Below, piece after piece: positions 9,457 through 18,011 of a DNA stretch of 50,458 nt. The stretch lies in contig CAIXBQ010000013.1 in assembly GCA_903917705.1 (NCBI GenBank), positions 1 to 50,458 of the forward strand, read 5' to 3'. The notes beneath the pieces were generated by a model. It made no database searches, was not told where the DNA came from, and was given only the letters and a program-made list of their open reading frames with translations. Each line of letters begins with the position of its first letter. Within the stretch, counting starts at the first letter, position 1. The stretch is from an uncultured Verrucomicrobia subdivision 3 bacterium (GTDB lineage: Bacteria; Verrucomicrobiota; Verrucomicrobiia; Limisphaerales; UBA11358). A program made the position numbers and the translations under genes.

Positions 9457-12012
9457 TCAACGCTGCCAAATGATTCTTGGATCTTCCAGCGGGACGGGCG
9501 TTCCGTTGAATTGCGGCATCACCCGCGCGGTATAGTCGCTGGGTGGCCGGATGGCTGATACGGTTGCACTATAAACATGGCCGCCCGATTCATCTGCGAG
9601 CGGGTGAAGCAGGGTCATTGCCTGTCGCACCGAAGCCCCGTTATTAATGCCCTCGGCATAAAGTTCCAGGCGAACCGCCTTGGGATCAAGGCCGTGAAGA
9701 CAAATTGGAACCTCAAAGGCATGCTGCCCGCCCTTGGTCGCCACCGTCACCTGACCGAAGTGCAGCGTGCCCCACTTCTGATCCAGACTGTGCTGCCAAT
9801 CCACCATTTGCCTGCCGATGGCCCCTTTGTCGGCCCCGCGTGACTGGCAGGCGATTGCCGCCGGCAGATAATGCTTTTCGGCGTATTCGCGCACGGTGCG
9901 GTCAGCGGCGAAGTGCGGGGTCAGGCGCGCCATGCTTTCACGCATCCGGTGGACCCAGGCCACGGGAATACTTTTTTGGTTGCGGGTATAAAATTCGGGA
10001 ATGACCTCGCGTTCCAGCCGCTGGTAGAGCGTCTCGGCTTCGGCCGCGTCCCACGAGGGATCGCTGCCATGTTCCCGTCCATCGCCAAGCGCCCAGCCCA
10101 AATCCGGCACATAGGCTTCGGCCCACCAGCCATCCAACTCCGAAAGATTCAAACCGCCATTGACCAGCACCTTCATGCCGCTCGTGCCGCACGCCTCCCA
10201 CGGGCGCCGGGGCGTGTTGAGCCAGACATCCACGCCCTGCACAAGTCGTTCGGTCAAGTGCATGTCATAGTCACTAAGAAAAATCGCATGGGGACGAACC
10301 TCCGGACGGCGGATGAACTGGACCCATTGCTGGATGAGCGCTTGTCCCGCCAAGTCCGCCGGGTGCGCCTTGCCTGCGATGATGAGTTGCACGGGGCGCT
10401 GGGCATTGGACAGCAGGCGCAGCAGGCGCTCGGGATCATGGAGCAATAGGTTTGGCCGTTTGTAGGTGGCGAAACGCCGGGCAAAGCCGAGCGTCAATAC
10501 GTTTGGATCGAATAAATGTTTTGCCGCTTCCACCGTTTCCGCGGATTCACCGGTGGCGGCGTAATGCCGGGCGAGGCGCTCGCGCGCGTAATCAACCAGG
10601 CACTTGGCGGAGTCGGCGCGGAATTGCCACAGGTCGTCATCGGAGACACGATGGATCCCCTGCTGTTCCACATTTTCGGTCAGGCCCAGCCAGCGGTCTT
10701 TGCCGCAGGCCTTTGTCCAAAGCTCGTCCGCGGCCGATGAATCCCAAGTGGGGTGATGAACGCCGTTTGTCACATGCCCGATGGGGACTTCTTCGATTGG
10801 GCAGTTCGGGAAAAGTGGCGAAAACAACTGTCGGCTGACCTGGCCATGCAAGCGGCTCACACCGTTCACCGAACCGCTGCCGCGAATGGCAAGATATGCC
10901 ATGTTGAAGCGCTCCGACGGGTCATCCGGATTCTGACGGCCTAAAGCCAGCAAATCATGGAGCGATAAACCGAGCTTTTCCGTGGCATAATGGCCGAGGT
11001 ATTGTTCAATGAGCGCCGGAGTGAACTGATCAAACCCGGCGGCCACGGCCGTGTGGGTGGTAAATAGATTTCCCGCTCGCGTGGCGGCCAACGCCACTTC
11101 AAACGGCTGCGCATTCGCCTCCATGAAACTGCGGGCGCGCTCCAGCACGGCAAATGCCGCATGGCCCTCATTCAGATGACAGACCTCCGGATGGATACCG
11201 AGCGCGGTAAGCAATCGCCAGCCGCCGATGCCCAGCAACATCTCTTGTTTGAGACGCAACTCCGGGCCGCCGCCATATAATTCGCTGGTAATGCCACGAT
11301 GCGCCGGGAAATTCGCAGCGTCGTTGCTGTCCAGGAGATAAAGTTTCACGCGGCCCACTTGCACCTGCCAGGCCCGCAGCCAAACCGAATAGCCGGGCAA
11401 AATGATTTCCAAACGCAGCCATTCGCCGTTCGGCTGGCGCAAGGGCGTGATCGGCAACTGTCCGGGGTCGTTATACGGGTAAAGCGCCTGTTGTGCTCCG
11501 TCCTGGTCAATGACCTGACGGAAATAGCCTTGTTGGTAAAGCAGTCCCACCCCCACCACCGGCACCCCCAGATCGCTGGCGGCTTTGAGTTGATCGCCGG
11601 CGACATTACCCAGCCCGCCGGAATAAATAGGCAGCGCTTCGCTCAACATATATTCCATGCTGAAATAGGCGACGCACCGCAACGGCGAATGCGGGTGATT
11701 TTTCTGAAACCACGCAGGTGCCGCCGCCGCCTGGCGCTTGGAACGCAGCAGGCCATCAATTCTTTCGCGGAAGTCCCGATTAGCCAGCACGGCCTTTAGT
11801 TTGTCCTGGGAGACAGTTTGCAGAACCACCCAGGGATTTTGCGTGAACTCCCACAGCGCAGGATCAAGCTGCCGCCACACCTCGTCGGTGGCATGGTTCC
11901 ATGACCAGTGCAAATCCAAGGCCAGTTCTGCCAGGGAATCAAAGCCTTCCACATCGGCATTCAATTGACCGTAAACCGGCTGGCCGACCGGTATTGGTTT
12001 GACTGTAGTCAT
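9457..12012 (-). CDS. glgP: Alpha-glucan (glycogen) phosphorylase, GT35
   Basis: An 851-residue enzyme that releases glucose 1-phosphate from glycogen or maltodextrin with pyridoxal phosphate as cofactor. The N-terminal domain (LALDLHWSWNHATDEVWRQL, about residues 24-43) is the DUF3417 extension of the short bacterial alpha-glucan phosphorylases, and AYFSMEYMLSEALPIYSGGL follows. The PLP lysine lies in EACGTSGMKVLVNGG, at about residue 614. The C-terminal part includes a beta-rich segment ending at PRIIW. The ATG at 12012 overlaps the stop of rpiB (ATGA at 12009-12012), which decides the start over a longer upstream reading. It mobilises stored polysaccharide for the phosphoketolase/acetate branch coded just downstream. 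Confidence 0.95.
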   Translation of the reverse strand: MTTVKPIPVGQPVYGQLNADVEGFDSLAELALDLHWSWNHATDEVWRQLDPALWEFTQNPWVVLQTVSQDKLKAVLANRDFRERIDGLLRSKRQAAAAPAWFQKNHPHSPLRCVAYFSMEYMLSEALPIYSGGLGNVAGDQLKAASDLGVPVVGVGLLYQQGYFRQVIDQDGAQQALYPYNDPGQLPITPLRQPNGEWLRLEIILPGYSVWLRAWQVQVGRVKLYLLDSNDAANFPAHRGITSELYGGGPELRLKQEMLLGIGGWRLLTALGIHPEVCHLNEGHAAFAVLERARSFMEANAQPFEVALAATRAGNLFTTHTAVAAGFDQFTPALIEQYLGHYATEKLGLSLHDLLALGRQNPDDPSERFNMAYLAIRGSGSVNGVSRLHGQVSRQLFSPLFPNCPIEEVPIGHVTNGVHHPTWDSSAADELWTKACGKDRWLGLTENVEQQGIHRVSDDDLWQFRADSAKCLVDYARERLARHYAATGESAETVEAAKHLFDPNVLTLGFARRFATYKRPNLLLHDPERLLRLLSNAQRPVQLIIAGKAHPADLAGQALIQQWVQFIRRPEVRPHAIFLSDYDMHLTERLVQGVDVWLNTPRRPWEACGTSGMKVLVNGGLNLSELDGWWAEAYVPDLGWALGDGREHGSDPSWDAAEAETLYQRLEREVIPEFYTRNQKSIPVAWVHRMRESMARLTPHFAADRTVREYAEKHYLPAAIACQSRGADKGAIGRQMVDWQHSLDQKWGTLHFGQVTVATKGGQHAFEVPICLHGLDPKAVRLELYAEGINNGASVRQAMTLLHPLADESGGHVYSATVSAIRPPSDYTARVMPQFNGTPVPLEDPRIIWQR

Positions 12013-12518
12013 GGCAACTCTTGCGTATATATTTTGTTTTCCAAATCCGCCAATTTCGCCAGCCGGCGAAGGTGACGCTCCGCGCCGGTGAATTGCGCAG
12101 CAAGAAAGGTCTGAACTAACTCCCATGCCAAGGCATGGCCGACCACCAGACCTCCGAGGCAAATCAAGTTCAAGTCATCGTCCTCGACGCCTTGATGGGC
12201 GGAAAACGTTTCATGGATCAGGCAAGCGCGGACGCCGGGAACCTTGTTCGCGGCGATCGTAGCACCAACTCCGCTGCCGCATATGGCGATGCCCCGTTCA
12301 AACTCCCGGCCGGCGATGGCACGGGCCAGCGGCACGACAAAATCCGGATAATCATCATCCGGCTGTGGCTGCCGGTCGCCGAAGTCAATCACTGGCCGCC
12401 CCGTCGCGCGCAACCGCTTGACCAGATATTCCCTTAGCTCGAACCCGCCATGGTCGGCAGCGATGCCGATGAGTTCAGAAGATTCAAGCGAGATGTTTCG
12501 GGCTTGAGGGTCCATCAT
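12009..12518 (-). CDS. rpiB: Ribose-5-phosphate isomerase B (RpiB/LacAB family)
   Basis: A 169-residue sugar-phosphate isomerase of the RpiB/LacA/LacB fold, converting ribulose 5-phosphate and ribose 5-phosphate. IGIAADHGGFELREYL near the N-terminus, YPDFVVPLARAI, and GIAICGSGVGATIAANK (catalytic Cys and anion hole) are the family motifs; NLICLGG follows. A short C-terminal extension follows the domain. Two adjacent ATG codons (12518 and 12515) are possible starts. The gene overlaps the reductase upstream and glucan phosphorylase downstream by a few bases. It supplies pentose phosphates to the phosphoketolase/pentose-phosphate branch. Confidence 0.93.
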   Translation of the reverse strand: MMDPQARNISLESSELIGIAADHGGFELREYLVKRLRATGRPVIDFGDRQPQPDDDYPDFVVPLARAIAGREFERGIAICGSGVGATIAANKVPGVRACLIHETFSAHQGVEDDDLNLICLGGLVVGHALAWELVQTFLAAQFTGAERHLRRLAKLADLENKIYTQELP

Positions 12519-13618
12519 GTTTGAACGAGTTGGGGACCTAGCGCGGGATAATCGGTATAGCCGGTCTCGGCTCCACCATACAAAGTTGCCTCATCCAGCG
12601 GGTTCAACGGCGAGTTCAAGCGGAAACGTTCGGGCAGATCAGGATTCGCAATGAACAAACGCCCAAATGCCACCGCATCGGCCAGGTCTTCCGCCAAGGC
12701 CTGCTTCCCCGTTGCGCGATTGAAACCATTTGCAACCATCAGCGGCCCGTGAAACTCCTTGCGCAGCGCCACCAATGGCACCGGCACCGCGCCATGTTTC
12801 AAATCTTCCTCCGTGGATACGATCAAATGGGCATAGGCGAGTTTGAAGCGATTCAACTCGTGCAGCACATGGCCGAACGTAGCCAGCGGATTTGAATCAT
12901 GCATGTCGTTGAAGACACCGCCCGGCGAGAAACGAATGCCTACGCGGTCAGCGCCCCAGACTTTCGTGACCGCCACCACGACTTCCAGCGTGAGGCGAGC
13001 GCGGTTGCGCACCGGCCCGCCGTATTCGTCGGTGCGCTGGTTTGTGCCGTCGCGGAGAAATTGGTCGAGCAAGTAGCCATTGGCATTATGAATTTCCACG
13101 CCGTCGAAGCCGGCGGTTTTGGCGCGTTGTGCGGCGGCGGCATACTGCGCCACGACGCCCGACAATTCCTCTATTTTCAAGGCGCGCGGCGTGACGTAAG
13201 GCTGCATCCCATTCGCCGTGAGCACCTGGCCACTTCGGGGGGCGATGGCACTGGGCGCGACCGGCACGCCACCGTCCGACTGAAAACCTGGATGCGAGAT
13301 GCGGCCCATGTGCCAGAGCTGTAAAAAAATTCGTCCGCCGGCCTGGTGCACCGCCTCGGTCACACGCTGCCAGCCCGTGGACTGGTCATGGGTATAGATT
13401 CCAGGCGCATTGGGACAACCCGTGCCCTGCTGGGAGATCGCTGTGGCTTCGCTGACGATCAAGCCTGCCGCCGCGCGCTGCGCATAATATTCCGCCATCA
13501 AGGGCGTCGGCACGCGGCCCGGCCCCGCGCGCATCCGCGTGAGCGGAGCCATGACGATGCGGTTTGGCGCTTCAATGGCGCCCAAAAGAACCGGAGTAAA
13601 TAGATCAGGGGTTTTCAT
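12515..13618 (-). CDS. Old Yellow Enzyme family alkene reductase (NADH:flavin oxidoreductase)
   Basis: A 367-residue FMN-dependent (beta/alpha)8-barrel enzyme. It starts MKTPDLFTPVLLGAIEAPNR and has IVMAPLTRMRA, the region forming the flavin site, then VTEAVHQAGGRIFLQLWHMGR, GFDGVEIHNANGYLLDQFL and DEYGGPVRNRARLTLEVV, all classic for the NemA/OPR subclass. These enzymes reduce activated C=C bonds or nitro compounds with NAD(P)H. The ATG at 13618 was preferred to further upstream starts because the family N-terminus begins there. It is the first gene of the operon and its stop overlaps the rpiB start. A redox-sink or electrophile-detoxification role would fit fermentative conditions, but the physiological substrate is unknown. 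Confidence 0.93.
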   Translation of the reverse strand: MKTPDLFTPVLLGAIEAPNRIVMAPLTRMRAGPGRVPTPLMAEYYAQRAAAGLIVSEATAISQQGTGCPNAPGIYTHDQSTGWQRVTEAVHQAGGRIFLQLWHMGRISHPGFQSDGGVPVAPSAIAPRSGQVLTANGMQPYVTPRALKIEELSGVVAQYAAAAQRAKTAGFDGVEIHNANGYLLDQFLRDGTNQRTDEYGGPVRNRARLTLEVVVAVTKVWGADRVGIRFSPGGVFNDMHDSNPLATFGHVLHELNRFKLAYAHLIVSTEEDLKHGAVPVPLVALRKEFHGPLMVANGFNRATGKQALAEDLADAVAFGRLFIANPDLPERFRLNSPLNPLDEATLYGGAETGYTDYPALGPQLVQT

Positions 13619-13663
13619 TAATTTTGACCAGTTAGAAACTGACTTTTTTCGCCGCCGCAAACA

Positions 13664-13710
13664 ATGGGGTGAACACCCCATCGCAAAAATCCCGCAGCGG
13701 CCTAAAATGG
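13664..13710. repeat. Dispersed palindromic intergenic repeat, copy A
   Basis: ATGGGGTGAACACCCCAT is a perfect 7-base inverted repeat around GAAC. It is followed by CGCAAAAATCCCGCAGCGGCCTA. The same arrangement recurs at about 18945 and 27149 with similar trailing sequence, so it is a dispersed element and not a gene-specific hairpin. This copy lies between two divergent genes. Confidence 0.6.
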
Positions 13711-13743
13711 CAGTTAAAAAAACGAATAAAAGGAACCTATTAT

Positions 13744-14295
13744 ATGACCAAGAACAATTGCGTGGTGGCGATTTTTAAATCCCACATCGAAGCCGAATCC
13801 GCTGTCAAGGAGCTCCAGCAAGCTGGCTTTGACATGAAAAAACTCTCCATCATCGGACGCGACTATCACACTGATGAACATGTGGTGGGCTATTACAACG
13901 CCGGCGACCGCATGAAATACTGGGGCAAGCTGGGCGCGTTCTGGGGTGGATTCTGGGGCCTGTTATTCGGCTCCGCCTTCTTTTTTGTTCCCGGAGTAGG
14001 CCCGCTGCTCTTCGCCGGACCCATTGTCAGTTATATCGTCGGCGCACTGGAAGGCGCGGTCGTAGTGGGCGGGTTAAGCGCGCTGGGTGCCGGGCTATAC
14101 AGCATGGGCATTCCCAAAAACAGCATCATCCAGTACGAGACGGCGGTCAAAAGCGGGAAGTATGTTTTGATCGCCCATGGAACCGATATGGAAACGATCC
14201 ACGCCCGGGAAATCCTCCATACCACCAATCCCGAAGCGTTGGCGGAACATCAGCCAAAACGCATCAGCAATGTGGCGGCGGTGATGGCGGCGTGA
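13744..14295 (+). CDS. General-stress YflT-like membrane-associated protein
   Basis: The 183-residue protein begins with a domain (NCVVAIFKSHIEAESAVKEL, then AGFDMKKLSIIGRDY) typical of the general stress protein YflT/17M and DUF1269-like families, a ferredoxin-like fold. A Gly/Phe-rich hydrophobic stretch follows (about residues 60-120, with GAFWGGFWGLLFGSAFFF and glycine-zipper spacing), then a C-terminal domain (SIIQYETAVKSGKYVLIAHG) resembling the second half of such proteins. These are stress-induced in many bacteria with unknown molecular function. The ATG at 13744 has AGGAACC upstream as a plausible ribosome-binding site. It is divergent from the fermentation operon and close to 6-phosphogluconate dehydrogenase. 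Confidence 0.8.
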   Translation: MTKNNCVVAIFKSHIEAESAVKELQQAGFDMKKLSIIGRDYHTDEHVVGYYNAGDRMKYWGKLGAFWGGFWGLLFGSAFFFVPGVGPLLFAGPIVSYIVGALEGAVVVGGLSALGAGLYSMGIPKNSIIQYETAVKSGKYVLIAHGTDMETIHAREILHTTNPEALAEHQPKRISNVAAVMAA

Positions 14296-14347
14296 CTTGC
14301 CGCTTAACTTTGAGATTGCCGCCCCGGGTTCCGAATCCATTCCGCGC

Positions 14348-15382
14348 ATGAGTAATAAATCCAGGGCCCAGCTCGGCATGATTGGCCTGGGCCGGATGGG
14401 TGCCAGCATGGTGCGACGACTGATCCAGGGCGGGCATGAGTGCGTGGTATTTGACCGGCTGCCGGTAGCGGTAGAAGATCTGGCCAAGGATGGCGCCGTG
14501 GGGGCGTCTTCGATCGCGGACCTGGCCCTGAAACTCACCCAACCGCGCACGGTGTGGTTGATGGTACCGGCGGCAGTGGTGGATCAAACGATTGCCGAAC
14601 TCCTGCCTTTGATTGAAGCGGGCGACACGCTGATCGACGGCGGCAATTCTTATTACATTGATGACATCCGGCGCGCAAAAGACCTCGCCTTGAAAAGTAT
14701 TCATTATGTGGATGTGGGAACCAGCGGCGGCGTGTGGGGCTTAGAACGCGGATATTGCATGATGATCGGCGGCGATCCGCTGGTGGTTCAGCGGCTTGAT
14801 CCGATTTTCACCACGTTGGCACCCGGTGTTGGCAACATCGCGCGCACCCTAGGCCGCGAAAAACTCGTCGGGACTTCCGAGCGAGGATACCTATATTGCG
14901 GGGCAAGTGGTGCCGGGCATTTCGTCAAGATGGTTCACAACGGCATCGAATATGGAATCATGGCCGCGTATGCCGAGGGCTTTGGCATTTTACGAGGCGC
15001 GAACATCGGCAAGCAGCAAAGTGAGATCAACGCCGAGACCACGCCCTTGCGCGAGCCGGAGCAATATCAATATCCACTCAACCTCGGCGACATTTCCGAA
15101 GTCTGGCGGCGCGGCAGCGTGATCGCTTCATGGCTGCTGGATTTGACGGCCAATGCGCTCGCCAAGGATCCGGCTCTCGCCAGCTTTGCCGGGCGCGTCT
15201 CCGACTCAGGTGAAGGCCGGTGGACAATCAAAGCGGCCATTGATGAAGGGGTGCCCGCGCCGGTGCTGACCTCGGCGCTTTATGCGCGTTTCAGTTCGCG
15301 CGGCGAAGCTGATTTTCAGGACAAGCTGCTTTCCGCCATGCGCTACGGATTCGGCGGCCATTTGGAAATACCCACGCCGTAA
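14348..15382 (+). CDS. gnd: 6-phosphogluconate dehydrogenase, decarboxylating (short GndA/YqeC type)
   Basis: A 344-residue NAD(P)-dependent enzyme of the short bacterial 6-phosphogluconate dehydrogenase class. QLGMIGLGRMGASMVRRL is the Rossmann motif, VDVGTSGGVWGLERGYCMMIGG the substrate-binding region, and GHFVKMVHNGIEYGIM contains the catalytic Lys and Asn. It makes ribulose 5-phosphate, the substrate of RpiB coded in the facing operon. The ATG at 14348 gives the normal family start; a TTG at 14297 would add 17 residues without homology. Family members with this length are often NAD-preferring, which cannot be verified here. It is 52 bases after the stress protein gene. Confidence 0.93.
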   Translation: MSNKSRAQLGMIGLGRMGASMVRRLIQGGHECVVFDRLPVAVEDLAKDGAVGASSIADLALKLTQPRTVWLMVPAAVVDQTIAELLPLIEAGDTLIDGGNSYYIDDIRRAKDLALKSIHYVDVGTSGGVWGLERGYCMMIGGDPLVVQRLDPIFTTLAPGVGNIARTLGREKLVGTSERGYLYCGASGAGHFVKMVHNGIEYGIMAAYAEGFGILRGANIGKQQSEINAETTPLREPEQYQYPLNLGDISEVWRRGSVIASWLLDLTANALAKDPALASFAGRVSDSGEGRWTIKAAIDEGVPAPVLTSALYARFSSRGEADFQDKLLSAMRYGFGGHLEIPTP

Positions 15383-15424
15383 CCAGCGGACGCATTCGCA
15401 GCTGGAAACCGTCAAGCCACCGGC

Positions 15425-16429
15425 TCAGGCAAGTTTAACCACCATCTTGCCGATATTGTTTCCTGTGAAAAGGCCAATGAAAGCGGCCTCAGCCTGATCG
15501 AGTCCTTCTGCCACCGTTTCTTTGCTCTTCAATTTGCCTGATTGCAAATAGCCGCCCACTTCCTTTTCAAATTCGCCCCGCCGGCCCAGCGCATCGCTGA
15601 CGATCATTCCGCGCATCGTCAGACGTTTGGTGGTGATGTTAAATAGATTGGAAGGACCCGGCTGGGACTTTTCTTCATTGTAACCCGAGATGCCGCCACA
15701 GGCGATGATCCGGCCATGGACGCGCAACGCTGAAAGCGCCGCTTCGAGTGCTTCGCCGCCGACATTATCGAAATACACATCAATCCCATCGGGGGCTTCA
15801 ACCTTCAATTGTTCGACCACCGGTCCGGTCTTGTAATCGAAAGCGATGTCAAAGCCGCATTCCTCCCGAAGAAACTTCACCTTTTCGACGGAACCGGTGG
15901 ACCCGATGACTTTGCAACCGCGCAATTTCGCCAATTGCCCGGCCACATTGCCGACAGCCCCGGCGGCTCCCGAAATATATATAATATCGCCGGCTTTGAC
16001 TTCCACCAGATTCAAGCCAGTCCAGGCAGTCATGCCGGTCATGCCCAGCGCGCCGAGATAAACCGAGAGCGGTTTAAACTCGCGGCTGACCGGATGCAGG
16101 TCTTTCGGTGAGGCGATAAAATATTCGCGCCAGCCGAAATTGGAAGTCACGGCATCGCCCGCTTTGAATTCCTTGGCGCGCGACTCGATGACTTCGCCGA
16201 CGGCACCGCCCTCCAGCACTTTGCCAATCTCAAACGGCGGCACATATGATGTCCGGTCATTCATGCGTCCGCGCATGTAGGGATCCACCGACATGAAAAG
16301 ATTGCGAACCAGCACCTGCTGATCGGGCAGCGTCTTTAGTTCGATCTGCGCGCGGGCAAAGTTGCCCGCGCAGGGAATCCCATCGGGACGGGACGCCAGC
16401 CGAATTTCGCGGCTCATGGTTTTGGTCAT
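15425..16429 (-). CDS. NADP-dependent MDR-family oxidoreductase (CurA/YfmJ type)
   Basis: A 334-residue zinc-independent medium-chain dehydrogenase/reductase. The N-terminal half has LFMSVDPYMRGRMND, diagnostic for the leukotriene B4 dehydrogenase/curcumin reductase branch. The Rossmann segment YISGAAGAVGNVAGQLAKL and GIDVYFDNVGGEALEAAL follow. Such enzymes reduce C=C bonds of alpha,beta-unsaturated carbonyls with NADPH. Its start overlaps the stop of the cyclic-nucleotide-domain gene (ATGA at 16426-16429), so both are one transcription unit. It is the second enoate-type reductase of the area after the Old Yellow Enzyme, suggesting a shared electrophile or redox-stress theme. Confidence 0.93.
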   Translation of the reverse strand: MTKTMSREIRLASRPDGIPCAGNFARAQIELKTLPDQQVLVRNLFMSVDPYMRGRMNDRTSYVPPFEIGKVLEGGAVGEVIESRAKEFKAGDAVTSNFGWREYFIASPKDLHPVSREFKPLSVYLGALGMTGMTAWTGLNLVEVKAGDIIYISGAAGAVGNVAGQLAKLRGCKVIGSTGSVEKVKFLREECGFDIAFDYKTGPVVEQLKVEAPDGIDVYFDNVGGEALEAALSALRVHGRIIACGGISGYNEEKSQPGPSNLFNITTKRLTMRGMIVSDALGRRGEFEKEVGGYLQSGKLKSKETVAEGLDQAEAAFIGLFTGNNIGKMVVKLA

Positions 16430-16887
16430 AATGGACTCCTCATTGGTTCAGTTCCCGCAGCAGGTTCATATGCTGATTCTGATTCCTGCTCGGGAACGTA
16501 CTTGTTGATGTATTGCATCAAGCGCCGCTGCGTGGCCCGGAGCGATTGGGTCGCCACTTCGGCGATGCGCTTCATGAGTTGGTAACCCAGTTCGTGGTCT
16601 TGCTCGACATGTTCCCGCAGACGGGTTCCATAGAAAAATATCGTCCGGGTTGGCTGGACGGCCCGCGCGCTGAAATGCAGGGAATATGGCGGAAACAGCC
16701 AGGACCAACCCAGGGTATCGCCCGGCCCGAGCGTTTGGATCGGAATTACATTGCGATCTTCCTTTTCGGATTCAAGCACCACCTCGCCCTCCAAGATCAG
16801 ATAAAACCGATTGGCCGGACTTCCTTCTGTAAAGATCGCCTGTGCCAAAGAAATCCTCAGCCGCACCAAACGGAGACCTGAGCGCAA
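16426..16887 (-). CDS. Cyclic-nucleotide-binding-domain protein without HTH; start uncertain
   Basis: About 153 residues from a TTG at 16887. QAIFTEGSPANRFYLILEGE and IPIQTLGPGDTLGWSWLFPP form the cNMP/CRP sensor beta-roll, followed by RAVQPTRTIFFYG and a helix (ELGYQLMKRIAEVATQSLRATQRRLM). There is no DNA-binding helix-turn-helix; after the long helix the protein ends in an acidic, low-complexity tail. This sensor-only form with the GWSWLFPP motif is known as a stand-alone family. In-frame homology (DNPFSRLS...) appears to extend upstream of the TTG to the stop at about 16920 with only an ATT available as start, so the true start is either rare or the 5' end is damaged. Coupled to the MDR reductase gene. 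Confidence 0.75.
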   Translation of the reverse strand: MRSGLRLVRLRISLAQAIFTEGSPANRFYLILEGEVVLESEKEDRNVIPIQTLGPGDTLGWSWLFPPYSLHFSARAVQPTRTIFFYGTRLREHVEQDHELGYQLMKRIAEVATQSLRATQRRLMQYINKYVPEQESESAYEPAAGTEPMRSPL

Positions 16888-17218
16888 CCGTGATAACCTG
16901 CTGAAGGGATTGTCATAAATACTTCAACCCATCGGCATCCCCGCCGGTCAAGGCGGATACGACTTGAAAGAAGATCTGGCCGGAAACCCCAATGGCCAAA
17001 AAATGACCGGGTATTGCGAGGGCGACGGTGGCGCGCCCGGTTTCGCCTGCGGTCAACTTTTCATCATTCGGGTTACACCTTATAGCAAATCCCCCGCCGG
17101 CGGCGCATTCTGATTGCGGGGATCCGTGCTAACCGCAGTCAAAGCGACTGGGTTTCCGCAGGCACATCCGGACGCCCGTGACGAACCAACGCAAAACGGC
17201 AGCAACGAAAGAATTATT
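16888..17218. other. Divergent intergenic region
   Basis: This 331-base stretch separates the cNMP-domain gene (minus) from the PRC-barrel gene (plus) and must hold both promoters. No convincing coding frame or hairpin terminator was found. AACCCCAATGGCCAAAAAATGACCGGG (about 16986-17013) loosely resembles the core of the dispersed palindromic repeat, but the inverted repeat itself is missing. Confidence 0.4.
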
Positions 17219-17983
17219 ATGTTAAGCAAAGTTAAAAGTTTGATTGGATATTCAATCCAGAACACCGGGGATGAAACCATCGGTAAGGTCAAAGATATTT
17301 ATTTTGATGACCGGTATTGGACGGTCCGTTATCTGGTAGCCAACACGGGAAATTGGCTTACGGGTCGCCAGGTGTTGATCTCCCCGTATGCGCTGGTGGC
17401 GGTGAATGCCGATCACGAAAACGTTATTGCCGATTTGACCAAAAAGCAAATCGAGGATTGTCCCTTGCTCGGTAGTGACATCCCCGTTTCCCAGCAATAT
17501 GAAGAATCCTATTATGGGTTTTATGAATGGCCGACGTATTGGGATGGACCCAATAGTTGGGGCTATTTGCCATATGTTGAACGCAACCGTGAAAAATGGA
17601 ACGGGTTCCCGAATAATAATCAGAAAAAATATGATCACCACCTTCGCAGTTGCCACGAGGTTACCGGCTACGCCATCCAGGCCGAAGACGGCGATATTGG
17701 CCATGTGGAGGATTTCATCATTGACGCCGATACCTGGGAGATTCGCTATCTCGTCGTCAACACAAGCAATTGGTGGGCCGGAAAGAAGGTTCTGATTTCA
17801 CCGCTTTGGATTGAGAGTGTGAGTTGGCGCGAACGCAAAGTCGTGATTGATCTTACCCGGCAAGCCATCAAGCGCTCGCCGGAATTCACCGACAAGTCAC
17901 TCGTCGACCGGGATTACGAGACCCATCTTTATGGGCATTACAATCGCAAAGGATATTGGGTTGATGAACCGGTGATCCGCTAG
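17219..17983 (+). CDS. Double PRC-barrel domain protein
   Basis: The 254-residue protein has two related halves. The first (about 1-80) starts MLSKVKSLIGYSIQ and has ETIGKVKDIYFDDRYWTVRY and GRQVLISPYAL; the second (about 145-235) repeats CHEVTGYAIQAEDGDIGHVE, WEIRYLVVNTSNWWAGKKVL and ISPLWIESVSW. This is the PRC-barrel fold found in photosynthetic reaction centre subunit H, RimM and many stress-related bacterial proteins. The linker between them is rich in Tyr, Trp and Asn. No catalytic role is expected; such proteins probably bind partners or membranes. The ATG at 17219 fits the family start. It precedes the Met-rich protein gene by 28 bases and may share its transcript. Confidence 0.9.
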   Translation: MLSKVKSLIGYSIQNTGDETIGKVKDIYFDDRYWTVRYLVANTGNWLTGRQVLISPYALVAVNADHENVIADLTKKQIEDCPLLGSDIPVSQQYEESYYGFYEWPTYWDGPNSWGYLPYVERNREKWNGFPNNNQKKYDHHLRSCHEVTGYAIQAEDGDIGHVEDFIIDADTWEIRYLVVNTSNWWAGKKVLISPLWIESVSWRERKVVIDLTRQAIKRSPEFTDKSLVDRDYETHLYGHYNRKGYWVDEPVIR

Positions 17984-18011
17984 CCGTAACGCGAAACGAA
18001 AGGTTACTGAT

